Shown one piece after another: positions 1 through 6,360 of a stretch of DNA of 6,500 bases. The translations under genes and the position numbers were made by a program. Origin of the DNA: Alphaproteobacteria bacterium (GTDB lineage Bacteria; Pseudomonadota; Alphaproteobacteria; JALRGP01). Within the stretch, counting starts at the first letter, position 1; every line of letters begins with the position of its first letter. Where the stretch lies: NCBI GenBank assembly GCA_023259685.1, contig JALRGP010000059.1, positions 1-6,500 of the forward strand, in the 5' to 3' direction. Under the pieces are notes generated by a model that was given only the letters and a program-made list of their open reading frames with translations, was not told where the DNA came from and did not search any database.

Positions 1-300
1 TTTGAGGTGCCATGAAGTATCTGTGGAGATGTTTTTTTTAGAACAACATAAGAATGTCAATGATGTGGTATGATGAAATTTTATGGTGTGCGATTAAAAG
101 TGGTAAGGAGGGAGCAAGATTTTGACCCCAATAAGATTCCCATTCTTTATTAGATCCCTTTCAAAATCTTTTTCTAACAGAGACATGCTTAGGCGCCCAC
201 GAAGCGTTAGAGCCAAAGTCTTACATGAGGTACGTGAAGGATTCCTGCATCGGAGTAACATGAAGACTCTCATTAGAAAATGAGTTTAGAAAGAGGTCTA
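1..300. other. Intergenic region downstream of atpG, no convincing gene
   Basis: This stretch lies after the atpG stop codon on the minus strand, where atpD would normally begin, but no F1 beta start or N-terminal motif is present. A 59-codon open frame on the minus strand (94-273) resembles no protein I know and has no ribosome binding site, so I do not call it. Positions 181-255 are visibly richer in G and C than the flanks. They carry an imperfect inverted repeat, AGTCTTACATG at 217-227 against CATGAAGACT at 259-268. A perfect 6-bp hairpin with a 4-base loop sits at 269-284, just after atpG, but no T-tract follows it. A TTGACA-type -35 on the minus strand at 55-60 has no good -10 partner. 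The region may be a degraded interspersed repeat or the leader of the next gene. Confidence 0.5.
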
Positions 301-1068
301 TTACACAGCTCCTTCAGCAGGAATTCCTCCCAAAATTTCACTTAACTCTTGAGTAATCATGGCTTGACGTGTTCGGTTGTGAAGCAAACTGAGTTTTTTA
401 ATAATATCATTAGCGTTTCTTGTGGCGTTATCCATGGCTTGCATACGAAAGGCGTATTCGCATGCATTATTTGATAAATCAATCCATTGCCACAAATGAT
501 CAACATAATTGGTAATGACACGATCAAGTATTGATATGTCGTCAATTTTTCCATTAAAATCACACGGTGTCATTGTGAGAGGCAATATTTTTTTCACGAA
601 TAAATTCATTTTTGACATGGAAAAAAATTCATAGGATACGACGTGAACAGATTGAAAAGGAGTGTTTTTAAAAAAATCAACCATTTTGTTTTTCTCAACA
701 GGTATAATGCGTGGATCTCCCACAAGATGATTGGTGGTTTTTTTTCCAAAAACAACCAATTGATCATAATCTAAAGATGATAATTTTTTCAAAATTTGGC
801 TATTAAAACCACCACACAAACCTTGATCAGATCCAAGTGCAATAACAATTTTTTGATCCCCTTGGGGTTTAAAAAAAAGAGTCTCATCTTTCGCATATGG
901 TTTCAAGCACGCAATAACGTGTTCCATATTTTTCAAAAATAATTTGTGTTGCACAACTTTATTTTGAATGGAATTCAACTTTGCGGTTGAGATCATCGCC
1001 ATCGCCTTGGTAATTTTCCGAGTGGCACTGATGGCTTGGATGCGTTGTTTAAGCTGTTTTAAACTCAT
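301..1068 (-). CDS. atpG: F1F0 ATP synthase gamma subunit
   Basis: Encodes the central rotor shaft of F1, which couples proton flow through F0 to the alpha3-beta3 catalytic ring at the inner face of the cytoplasmic membrane. The N-terminal helix has the family signature (residues 4-31, with the ATRKITKAM segment at 15-23). The conserved turn DQGLCGGFNS is at 81-90. The C-terminal helix carries AMDNATRNA at 211-219 and NRTRQAMITQEL at 231-242. The two ends pair as the coiled-coil shaft. At 255 residues it is about 30 shorter than the usual 285-290, the loss falling in the middle globular domain rather than the shaft. The start ATG lies inside the end of atpA (20-base overlap) and has a GGAAG Shine-Dalgarno element at 1075-1079, six bases from the ATG, so translational coupling to atpA is likely. 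The identification is secure. Confidence 0.97.
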   Translation of the reverse strand: MSLKQLKQRIQAISATRKITKAMAMISTAKLNSIQNKVVQHKLFLKNMEHVIACLKPYAKDETLFFKPQGDQKIVIALGSDQGLCGGFNSQILKKLSSLDYDQLVVFGKKTTNHLVGDPRIIPVEKNKMVDFFKNTPFQSVHVVSYEFFSMSKMNLFVKKILPLTMTPCDFNGKIDDISILDRVITNYVDHLWQWIDLSNNACEYAFRMQAMDNATRNANDIIKKLSLLHNRTRQAMITQELSEILGGIPAEGAV

Positions 1069-2611
1069 CAGCGTCTTCCATAAAACGTGCCAACAACGAT
1101 TCCAATTTTCTTTCTAAATCGGTCGTCAATTCTCGAGATTCATCAATTGCTTCCATAATGCCATTGCCGCGTTGCCACGCAAAATGAAGCCATGCTTTTT
1201 CAAAGGCTTGGATTTTATTTTTGTGAATCTCATCCAAAAATCCTTTGGTAGCTGCGTATAATGATGCAATTTGCTCACTCAAACGCAAAGGATGATATTG
1301 AGGTTGTTTAAGACTTTCCACAAGCCTTTCACCGCGGTGGAGCATTTTTTTTGTATGCTCATCTAAATCAGAAGAAAATTGTGAAAATGCCGCCATCTCA
1401 CGATATTGGGCCAAATCTAATTTCATACGGCCAGAAACTTTTTTCATGGCTTTTGTTTGGGCTGCTGATCCTACACGACTCACAGAAATACCGGCATTAA
1501 TGGCAGGTCTCAGTCCTTTATAAAACAATTCCGTTTCTAAAAATATTTGACCGTCGGTAATGGAGATCACGTTTGTTGGAATATACGCCGAGACGTCACC
1601 GGCTTGCGTTTCAATGATGGGAAGTGCCGTCAAAGATCCTCCCCCTTTGTCTTTGCTTAATTTCGCAGATCGCTCTAACAAGCGAGAATGTAAATAAAAA
1701 ACATCTCCCGGATATGCTTCTCTTCCAGGAGGGCGTCTCAGCAACAAAGACATTTGACGGTATGCAACAGCATGTTTGGATAAATCATCATAAATAATTA
1801 AGGCATGGCGACCGTTATCTCTAAAATATTCTCCCATGGCACAGGCTGCATACGGGGCCAAGTATTGAAGAGGTGCCGGATCGGAAGCATTCGCTGAGAC
1901 AACAATTGTATAATCCATAGCGCCGTGATCTTTGAGGATTTTGACAAGCTTAGCTACCGATGATTGTTTTTGCCCAATCGCGACATAAATGCAATACACA
2001 GGAGGAATATGGGCGTGAGCGTACTGATGAAATTGCCGTTGATTCAGTATCGTGTCAATAACCATGGCTGTTTTGCCAATTTGACGGTCTCCGATAATTA
2101 ATTCTCGTTGCCCAAGCCCGATTGGAACCAGAGCATCGATAGCTTTAATACCAGTTGCAAGTGATTGGGAAATAGATTCACGATCTAAAATACTTGGCGC
2201 AGCTCGCTCAATAGGAGCAATATGGGTCGTATTTAAAGGTCCCATACCATCAATTGGTTCCCCAAGACCATTTAAGACACGCCCCAACAAAGCGTCTCCA
2301 ACGGGGACACTGGCAATCGTATTGGTTCTCTCAACCATATCTCCTTCTTGAATATGATTGGAGGATCCAACAACCACAACACCCACAACATCACGTTCTA
2401 GGTTTTCAGCAATCCCTTTAACAGGATCTCCTGATGACGTTTTAATCACAACCCATTCTCCAGATTGTACATTTGACAATCCATACACACGTACGATTCC
2501 ATCAGAAACGGAAATCACACGTCCAACCTCATAAACCTGAGGTGTTAAGGGAAAATTCTCTATATGTTTTTTTAAAATATCTGAAATTTCATGAGGGTAA
2601 AGAGTTTGCAC
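1049..2611 (-). CDS. atpA: F1F0 ATP synthase alpha subunit
   Basis: Encodes the non-catalytic nucleotide-binding subunit of the F1 hexamer. I prefer the GTG at 2611 because it gives an N-terminus QTLYPHEISDILKKHIENF that lines up directly with the usual alpha start, and a 520-residue protein close to the usual length of about 510. An upstream in-frame ATG at 2644 would add 11 residues without family resemblance. Neither start has a strong Shine-Dalgarno site; GCGGA lies nine bases before the GTG. In GTG numbering, the P-loop GDRQIGKT is at 174-181, the Walker B stretch ALIIYDDLSK at 270-279, and SVSRVGSAAQTK with the inter-subunit arginine at 376-387. The P-loop has Ile where the family nearly always has Thr (GDRQTGKT). 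A beta-barrel domain precedes the nucleotide-binding domain and a helical C-terminal domain follows. The gene overlaps atpG downstream. atpH, its normal upstream neighbour, is absent. Confidence 0.96.
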   Translation of the reverse strand: MQTLYPHEISDILKKHIENFPLTPQVYEVGRVISVSDGIVRVYGLSNVQSGEWVVIKTSSGDPVKGIAENLERDVVGVVVVGSSNHIQEGDMVERTNTIASVPVGDALLGRVLNGLGEPIDGMGPLNTTHIAPIERAAPSILDRESISQSLATGIKAIDALVPIGLGQRELIIGDRQIGKTAMVIDTILNQRQFHQYAHAHIPPVYCIYVAIGQKQSSVAKLVKILKDHGAMDYTIVVSANASDPAPLQYLAPYAACAMGEYFRDNGRHALIIYDDLSKHAVAYRQMSLLLRRPPGREAYPGDVFYLHSRLLERSAKLSKDKGGGSLTALPIIETQAGDVSAYIPTNVISITDGQIFLETELFYKGLRPAINAGISVSRVGSAAQTKAMKKVSGRMKLDLAQYREMAAFSQFSSDLDEHTKKMLHRGERLVESLKQPQYHPLRLSEQIASLYAATKGFLDEIHKNKIQAFEKAWLHFAWQRGNGIMEAIDESRELTTDLERKLESLLARFMEDADEFKTA

Positions 2612-2674
2612 AACATTAATTCCGCTTTGATACCTTATGTACATTATTTCATAAATTAAAGATATTATGGTTAA

Positions 2675-2703
2675 AATTTAAAAATTCTTGTTGCACATGC
2701 CAA
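2675..2703 (-). promoter_or_regulatory. Putative sigma70-type promoter for atpA-atpG
   Basis: Read on the minus strand, TTGGCA (2703-2698, five of six to TTGACA) is followed after exactly 17 bases by TAAATT (2680-2675, four of six to TATAAT). Transcription would start near 2668, about 57 bases before the preferred GTG or 24 before the ATG at 2644. Because atpH is absent and the next gene is divergent, atpA needs its own promoter here, which supports the call. AT-rich DNA produces such matches by chance, so confidence is moderate. Confidence 0.45.
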
Positions 2704-2748
2704 TTAGGGTTAAAAATTACGAAACAGATGATGAAAAATGCATATTTT

Positions 2749-2765
2749 TGGTATGTTTTTTGCAT
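2749..2765 (+). promoter_or_regulatory. Putative sigma54 (RpoN) -24/-12 promoter
   Basis: The sequence TGGTATGTTTTTTGCAT fits the sigma54 consensus TGGCAC-N5-TTGCA. The invariant GG (2750-2751) and GC (2762-2763) are separated by exactly ten bases, and the -12 element TTGCAT is complete. The only mismatches are two C-to-T changes in the -24 box. Transcription would begin near 2775, some 22 bases before the flagellin-like ATG at 2797. Flagellin genes in several alphaproteobacteria, for example Caulobacter, are known to be sigma54 dependent, so the context fits. An alternative sigma70 -10 (TATAAA, 2767-2772) lies just downstream but lacks a good -35. No clear activator site can be named. Confidence 0.55.
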
Positions 2766-2796
2766 TTATAAAAAAAACATTAAATTTAATTAAAAA

Positions 2797-4650
2797 ATGT
2801 CAGAAATTTATTACAACTACAAGGCAACTTCTGCACGTAATCACATGAAAATGGCAGAGGTTACTTTAAAAAACACTCAAGATATTTTAACAACAGGCCA
2901 AGTTAAAATCGATGCAACGACAGATATTAGTGGATTTGTGACAAGCACCAGCCTTAATTCCCAATTGGTTAGACTCAAAGAAGCATTAAACAATGTTAAT
3001 CAAGCATACAATACGTCAATACTTGCTATTCGTAGTATGGAAAATTCCGATCAAATTTTGTTGCAAATGATTAACTATGCTGCATTATCAAAATCTGATT
3101 CATGCACACCTGAAAGCCGACAGTCCTTGAACCTACAATTTCAAGAGCTGCTCACCCAATTAGATATTAACGCATTATCATCTTGGAGCGGACAACCAAT
3201 TTTCAAATATGAAAATGAGTCTCTTCATTTACAAGGACAATCAACAATTTTTGATTATAAGGTTTTTCTTAATGATACTTTATCTAAATATTCTGATTCC
3301 TTTTCAGAAGGAAGTCTGAACTTAACATTGAATAGAAATGCTGTTGATCCTAAAATGCTCAGTAATTATGTTGGTGATTACAACTTATCTTATAAAGGTA
3401 GCACAGATCAAGGTATTTTTACCTTATTTAATAACGACCATTCCTTTACAATTTTTATTGATCATCCCCCTAGTTATACAACAGGATCCGAAGTATTTGT
3501 TTTTCCCAACGGTGTTCAATTATCTTTAGGACCAAATGTCGACCTCACTGTCGAACAATATTATCAAAATGTTATTAAATTTGATAGTCAAATCAATTTT
3601 TCTTCAGAATTTATCGATGATAAAATGAAAATTTCTTTTTTTGATAATAAAAAATCTCAAAATGGATCGTACAACTTAGAGTATGTCTTTCATCCGGCTA
3701 CAAATTATCAAGATTTTTACGGAGAATTCATTTTAACGGCTCCAGATCAATCCATAGAAATTGTTAAGATAAAAAGCACAGATGCCATTAATAATAGCTT
3801 TGCTAAAGTTGATTTTACAAAATCAGGATTAAGCTTAAATTTTTTTAACGCCAATTTAAGCGATAGCATTAAAAATAATGTGGGACTCATAGAAACATGT
3901 GGAGTGATTCATGCAGATAAAATATCATCAACTTTCAAAGATCAACGAGACGCAGCATTTGATCAAGCACACTTTTTCCCATCAATTATTGAAAATAATA
4001 CGCCTCCATCTGGAGCATATTCAATCGAATACAACATCAATCAAACAACAGGAGAAGGAATTTTTACACTTATTAAGCCAAATGGACTTGAAGAAAATAT
4101 GGCTATCGCTAAAAATAAAGCTTCTATTTCTTCATCTGTATCATTGGAATTCCCTTGCGGCATTAAATGTGAAGTTTATACGGCAGATTTAAGCAAGAGC
4201 ATTAAAAGAAACAATAACGTCATTCATGTGGGAAACCAAAATTATGACAGAGTATTTCAGGTCGGTGGTGATTTTAAAAAAGAATTACTCAAAGTTCCTT
4301 TTTGTGTTTTGAATTCTCAAACCTTAGGAATTACAAATACTGATATTAGCACAGTTGACGGCGCGTCAAATTGTTTTGAAGCCATTAAATCTGCTCAAAC
4401 AATTGTATCCAATACATTGATGAAATTTGGCATTTATCATTTAAGTATAGAAACAGCCATTGAAAGTATTGGCACATCAATGACTGAACACAAAGATGCG
4501 GACTCTAAGTTGTCTGATGCTGATATTGCTCAGGAATTGATTAATCACCAATCTTTGCAAATGATTATCAATGTGTCTAATGATGTGTTTGGTGCAGCCA
4601 TCAGTTCCTTGGATTTATTTAAAGATCTCGCATCTAAAGTTTTACGTTAA
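2797..4650 (+). CDS. Flagellin-like protein with triplicated middle module
   Basis: This is a 617-residue member of the flagellin family, expected to be exported and polymerised in a flagellar or flagellum-like filament. Residues about 10-125 form the flagellin N-terminal region. LKNTQDILTTGQVKID (24-39) and the following FVTSTSLNSQL segment match the alphaproteobacterial style of LxNTQxxLxTGKKVNxAxD then FTxxxLNxR. Residues about 525-617 form the C-terminal region, with a KFGIYHLSIETAIE-type helix, SDADIAQELINHQSLQ (573-588) and SSLDLFKDL at the end. FQVGGDF (487-493) resembles the flagellin FQVGAN turn. There is no N-terminal signal peptide, as expected for type III flagellar export. Between the ends sit three related modules, beginning at residues 193, 290 and 406. 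The ATG has no Shine-Dalgarno site but lies just downstream of the sigma54-like promoter. FlgL (hook-filament junction) shares these end domains and is a less likely alternative. Whether it builds a working filament is unknown. Confidence 0.85.
   Translation: MSEIYYNYKATSARNHMKMAEVTLKNTQDILTTGQVKIDATTDISGFVTSTSLNSQLVRLKEALNNVNQAYNTSILAIRSMENSDQILLQMINYAALSKSDSCTPESRQSLNLQFQELLTQLDINALSSWSGQPIFKYENESLHLQGQSTIFDYKVFLNDTLSKYSDSFSEGSLNLTLNRNAVDPKMLSNYVGDYNLSYKGSTDQGIFTLFNNDHSFTIFIDHPPSYTTGSEVFVFPNGVQLSLGPNVDLTVEQYYQNVIKFDSQINFSSEFIDDKMKISFFDNKKSQNGSYNLEYVFHPATNYQDFYGEFILTAPDQSIEIVKIKSTDAINNSFAKVDFTKSGLSLNFFNANLSDSIKNNVGLIETCGVIHADKISSTFKDQRDAAFDQAHFFPSIIENNTPPSGAYSIEYNINQTTGEGIFTLIKPNGLEENMAIAKNKASISSSVSLEFPCGIKCEVYTADLSKSIKRNNNVIHVGNQNYDRVFQVGGDFKKELLKVPFCVLNSQTLGITNTDISTVDGASNCFEAIKSAQTIVSNTLMKFGIYHLSIETAIESIGTSMTEHKDADSKLSDADIAQELINHQSLQMIINVSNDVFGAAISSLDLFKDLASKVLR
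3373..3561 (+). repeat. Flagellin-like middle module, copy 1
   Basis: Residues 193-255 of the flagellin-like protein. The copy opens with GDYNLSY, continues with GIFTL, then VFPNGVQLSL and a VDL close. The shared pattern across the three copies is G-x-Y-x-[LI]-x-Y, then G-x-F-x-L, then a hydrophobic strand ending in G-[VLI] and a [DN]-L segment. This copy lacks the closing S-I-K-x-N seen in the other two. Confidence 0.6.
3664..3879 (+). repeat. Flagellin-like middle module, copy 2
   Basis: Residues 290-361. It opens with GSYNLEY, continues with GEFILTAPD, then KVDFTKSGLSLNF, and closes with ANLSDSIKNN. It is the longest copy, with a few extra residues after the opening strand. It is diverged from the others at the DNA level, so the duplication is old. 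Confidence 0.65.
4012..4212 (+). repeat. Flagellin-like middle module, copy 3
   Basis: Residues 406-472. It opens with GAYSIEY, continues with GEGIFTL, then SLEFPCGIKCEV, and closes with ADLSKSIKRNN. It is most like copy 2 in the closing segment (LSxSIKxN) and most like copy 1 in GIFTL. Confidence 0.65.
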
Positions 4651-4732
4651 CCTTAAACCTGGGATTTTTCTTTATACGCTATGTGTGGTCATTACGTGTA
4701 TAGTCAATAAAAATACTCATATCTACCAGCCG

Positions 4733-5239
4733 TTGGAAACAGTATTATCCATATCGTCTCTAGGATTTCCAATTTTTTCTGCTCGCGGATGCGAACAAAT
4801 TTTGGAACCTATTTCTCAAGATCACCAATTTTTTAGAAACATTGATGGTGATTTAATTTTCAACGGTCATTCTTGTAAAAAATATAAAACACGTATCCAA
4901 TGCAAAGATCATTATCCACCAGCCACAGATCGGTTAACTATTGGGGATATTGTAGAGGTATCTTGCCTCAGTACTTTATGCCAAACATATATTAACATTA
5001 AACAAAGCCTTGAGATTGAATTACAAAAAAAAGCAGTCATTGATTCAATTGATGTATCATGTGATCATCAAAATATTCCTTTTGAATTAAAGGGGACAAC
5101 AATTTTTTTGCCATCTGTGTCTGGTAATGTATTGGTTTCCTACCGACCAATTTTAACCATGAGATTTTTAGGATACAGCTTCTCAACCCATGAATGGGAT
5201 ATGACGACAGAATGGTCTATGACGTTTGAAGAGATGTAA
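4733..5239 (+). CDS. Phage-like conserved hypothetical protein
   Basis: The protein is about 168 residues and its function is not known. It resembles a hypothetical family that I recall from tailed phages and prophages of alphaproteobacteria. Matching features are a start with FSARGCEQ (family style: YSARGLTQTL), then NIDGDLI, KYKTRIQCKDHYPPA (family style: FRKYxSTIxCTDxxPPA), GDIVEVSC, YRPILTMRF, and an end HEWDMTTEWSMTFEEM (family style: DEWGAxVxWSLxLEE). It is rich in cysteine, with several Cys in positions I recall as conserved. The family comparison is from memory. The frame stays open back to 4571, inside the flagellin-like gene, but third codon positions become AT-rich only from about 4733, and the TTG there gives a family-like N-terminus. 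GTG 4685 is the main alternative start. No start has a good ribosome binding site. It follows the flagellin-like gene by 82 bases with no clear terminator between them, so cotranscription is likely. Confidence 0.7.
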   Translation: METVLSISSLGFPIFSARGCEQILEPISQDHQFFRNIDGDLIFNGHSCKKYKTRIQCKDHYPPATDRLTIGDIVEVSCLSTLCQTYINIKQSLEIELQKKAVIDSIDVSCDHQNIPFELKGTTIFLPSVSGNVLVSYRPILTMRFLGYSFSTHEWDMTTEWSMTFEEM

Positions 5240-5263
5240 TTTTTTTCGAATAATACAAGAGCT

Positions 5264-5293
5264 GCCATAACAAAAATAAAATTTTGTTATGGC
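5264..5293. terminator. Hairpin between convergent genes, probable bidirectional terminator
   Basis: GCCATAACAAAA (5264-5275) and its exact reverse complement TTTTGTTATGGC (5282-5293) form a perfect 12-bp stem with a 6-base loop. It lies 25 bases after the stop of the phage-like gene and 15 bases after the stop of the minus-strand Ig-repeat gene. It can therefore serve both. The T-tract is weak on both sides (TTAGCATTTTAG on plus; CTCTTGTATTATT on minus). Confidence 0.7.
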
Positions 5294-5332
5294 TTAGCAT
5301 TTTAGTCGTTAATTTTTAGGTACATTATTTTG

Positions 5333-5572
5333 TACAGAAATCTGATCAATGGATTTATTTCCAGACGAATCAGTTGATTCCACTGTATAAGATCCTGTTT
5401 CTAACAATCTTGAACGCAGTAAAAGTTCTTTTTCTGGTTGACCACTTTTATAAACAATTTTCCCAAGTGGGTTTTTAATCGAGAACATGGCGAACTCAGA
5501 AGACGTCATTTTTGAGTTATCTGTTAATTTGTTAAAGATAATATGAGTAGACGAGAACGTCAGCGTTGGTGG
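5333..5572 (-). repeat. Ig-like module type B, copy 2
   Basis: Eighty residues, from PPTLTFSSTHIIF to IDQISV, 97 residues out of step with copy 1 because of a linker with TQQTPPPVIDTTPP. The match to copy 1 is clear by eye (SSEFAMFSI, LGKIVYKSGQPEKELLLRSR, TGSYTVES). The DNA is diverged, so the duplication is not recent. Confidence 0.8.
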
Positions 5573-5623
5573 TGTTGTATCAATAACAGGAGGAGGTGTT
5601 TGTTGTGTTTGAATATTATTTGT

Positions 5624-5863
5624 TACAGAAAATGTCATGTTTGATATGTTACCAATGGCATCTTTAGATTCAAGATTATAAGAACCAGTAGGCAAAAATC
5701 TTGGGCGCAGCCACAATTCTTTTTCTGTTTGAGGACTTTGATAAGCAATTTTCCCTAAGCTATCTGTAATTTTAAATAAAGCTGCTTCAGAAGAATTGAT
5801 TTTGTGAAAATCCGTATTAAGGTTAAAAACAATACCGGATGAGATCTGAGTTAACGTTGCCCC
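5624..5863 (-). repeat. Ig-like module type B, copy 1
   Basis: Eighty residues, from GATLTQISSGIVF to NMTFSV. Shared with copy 2 are SSExAxFxI, LGKIxY, EKELxLRxRxLxTGSY and the closing GNxS. I do not recognise this module as a named domain; the closing TGSYxxESxDxxGN resembles the last strands of an Ig fold. Confidence 0.8.
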
Positions 5864-5869
5864 CATCGT

Positions 5870-6075
5870 ATCGATAGTCAGTACTTTTTTAACTGATTGC
5901 CACGCAATACCCGTTTCATCTTTAACAAATACAGATATTTCATTATTACCTTGTGGTAATGGATTGGTAATATTGATGACATAACGTCCTAAATTATCGG
6001 TTTTCCACTATAGATATATTGTCCAACTGATACGAAAACAATACTATTGGGTTGAGCTTTTCCAGTAATCGTTGG
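5870..6075 (-). repeat. Ig-like module type A, copy 2 (contains the frameshift)
   Basis: Sixty-nine residues once the two frames are joined, from PTITGKAQPNSIV to VKKVLTID. It matches copy 1 in length and in the PTITGKA, GKT, GRY and KDETG positions, which is the main proof that both open stretches belong to one gene. Confidence 0.7.
6001..6004 (-). other. Frameshift site in an A run
   Basis: On the minus strand the sequence reads GGA AAA CCG ATA ATT TAG, ending the upstream frame. One more A would give GGA AAA ACC GAT AAT, which continues the Ig module for 44 further codons to the next one. The break is thus a one-base deletion, a sequencing or assembly error in a homopolymer, or a slip site. 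The A-run is short for efficient programmed slippage. Confidence 0.75.
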
Positions 6076-6135
6076 CATTGTTGAATTTAAAATTTCAGGA
6101 GTGGATGCTACGGTAGGAGCAGTAGGTACCCTTAC

Positions 6136-6339
6136 ATCTAGCTTAAATTCAACGCTTAAGGGCGTTGATACATTATCGCTTGCATCTTTCGCAGTGATAG
6201 ATATGATACTTTTATCTAATAATGAATCTGAAATGTACAGGCTATAATCACCGCTACCATTTGTTTTTGCAGTATAAGTTTTTCCTTGCACAGACGCCGT
6301 CACCAAACTACCAGGTTCTGCTTTTCCAATAATCGTGGG
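6136..6339 (-). repeat. Ig-like module type A, copy 1
   Basis: Sixty-eight residues, from PTIIGKAEPGSLV to LSVEFKLD. Conserved points shared with the next copy are PTIxGKAxPxS, a KT followed by GxY, and KDxxxxxS near the end. The pattern is that of bacterial Ig modules in biofilm and adhesion proteins (Big_6-like). Confidence 0.7.
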
Positions 6340-6360
6340 GGGCCTATTGTAAAATCCTGT

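Noticed and set aside
94..273. A 59-codon open frame on the minus strand after atpG
   Set aside because: It has no ribosome binding site and no recognisable motif. It runs across the hairpin-rich patch and looks like chance.
357..563. An open frame on the minus strand inside atpG
   Set aside because: It lies fully within the secure gamma-subunit gene in another frame, so it is a shadow.
3338..3529. A plus-strand open frame inside the flagellin-like gene, with another at 3911-4192
   Set aside because: Both are out-of-frame shadows rich in Ile and Leu from AT-rich DNA, and neither has a protein motif.
4699..4704. TATAGT as a -10 promoter box for the phage-like gene
   Set aside because: No acceptable -35 sits 16-18 bases upstream, and such matches are common in AT-rich DNA.
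2797..5239. Part of a gene transfer agent or an intact prophage
   Set aside because: Only one short gene resembles a phage family. No capsid, portal, terminase, protease or tail genes are next to it.
5309..5866. Treating 5309-5866 and 5989-6372 as two independent genes
   Set aside because: The sequence between them completes an Ig module when one base is restored, and the ATG at 5866 lies in a repeated linker, so they are one broken gene.
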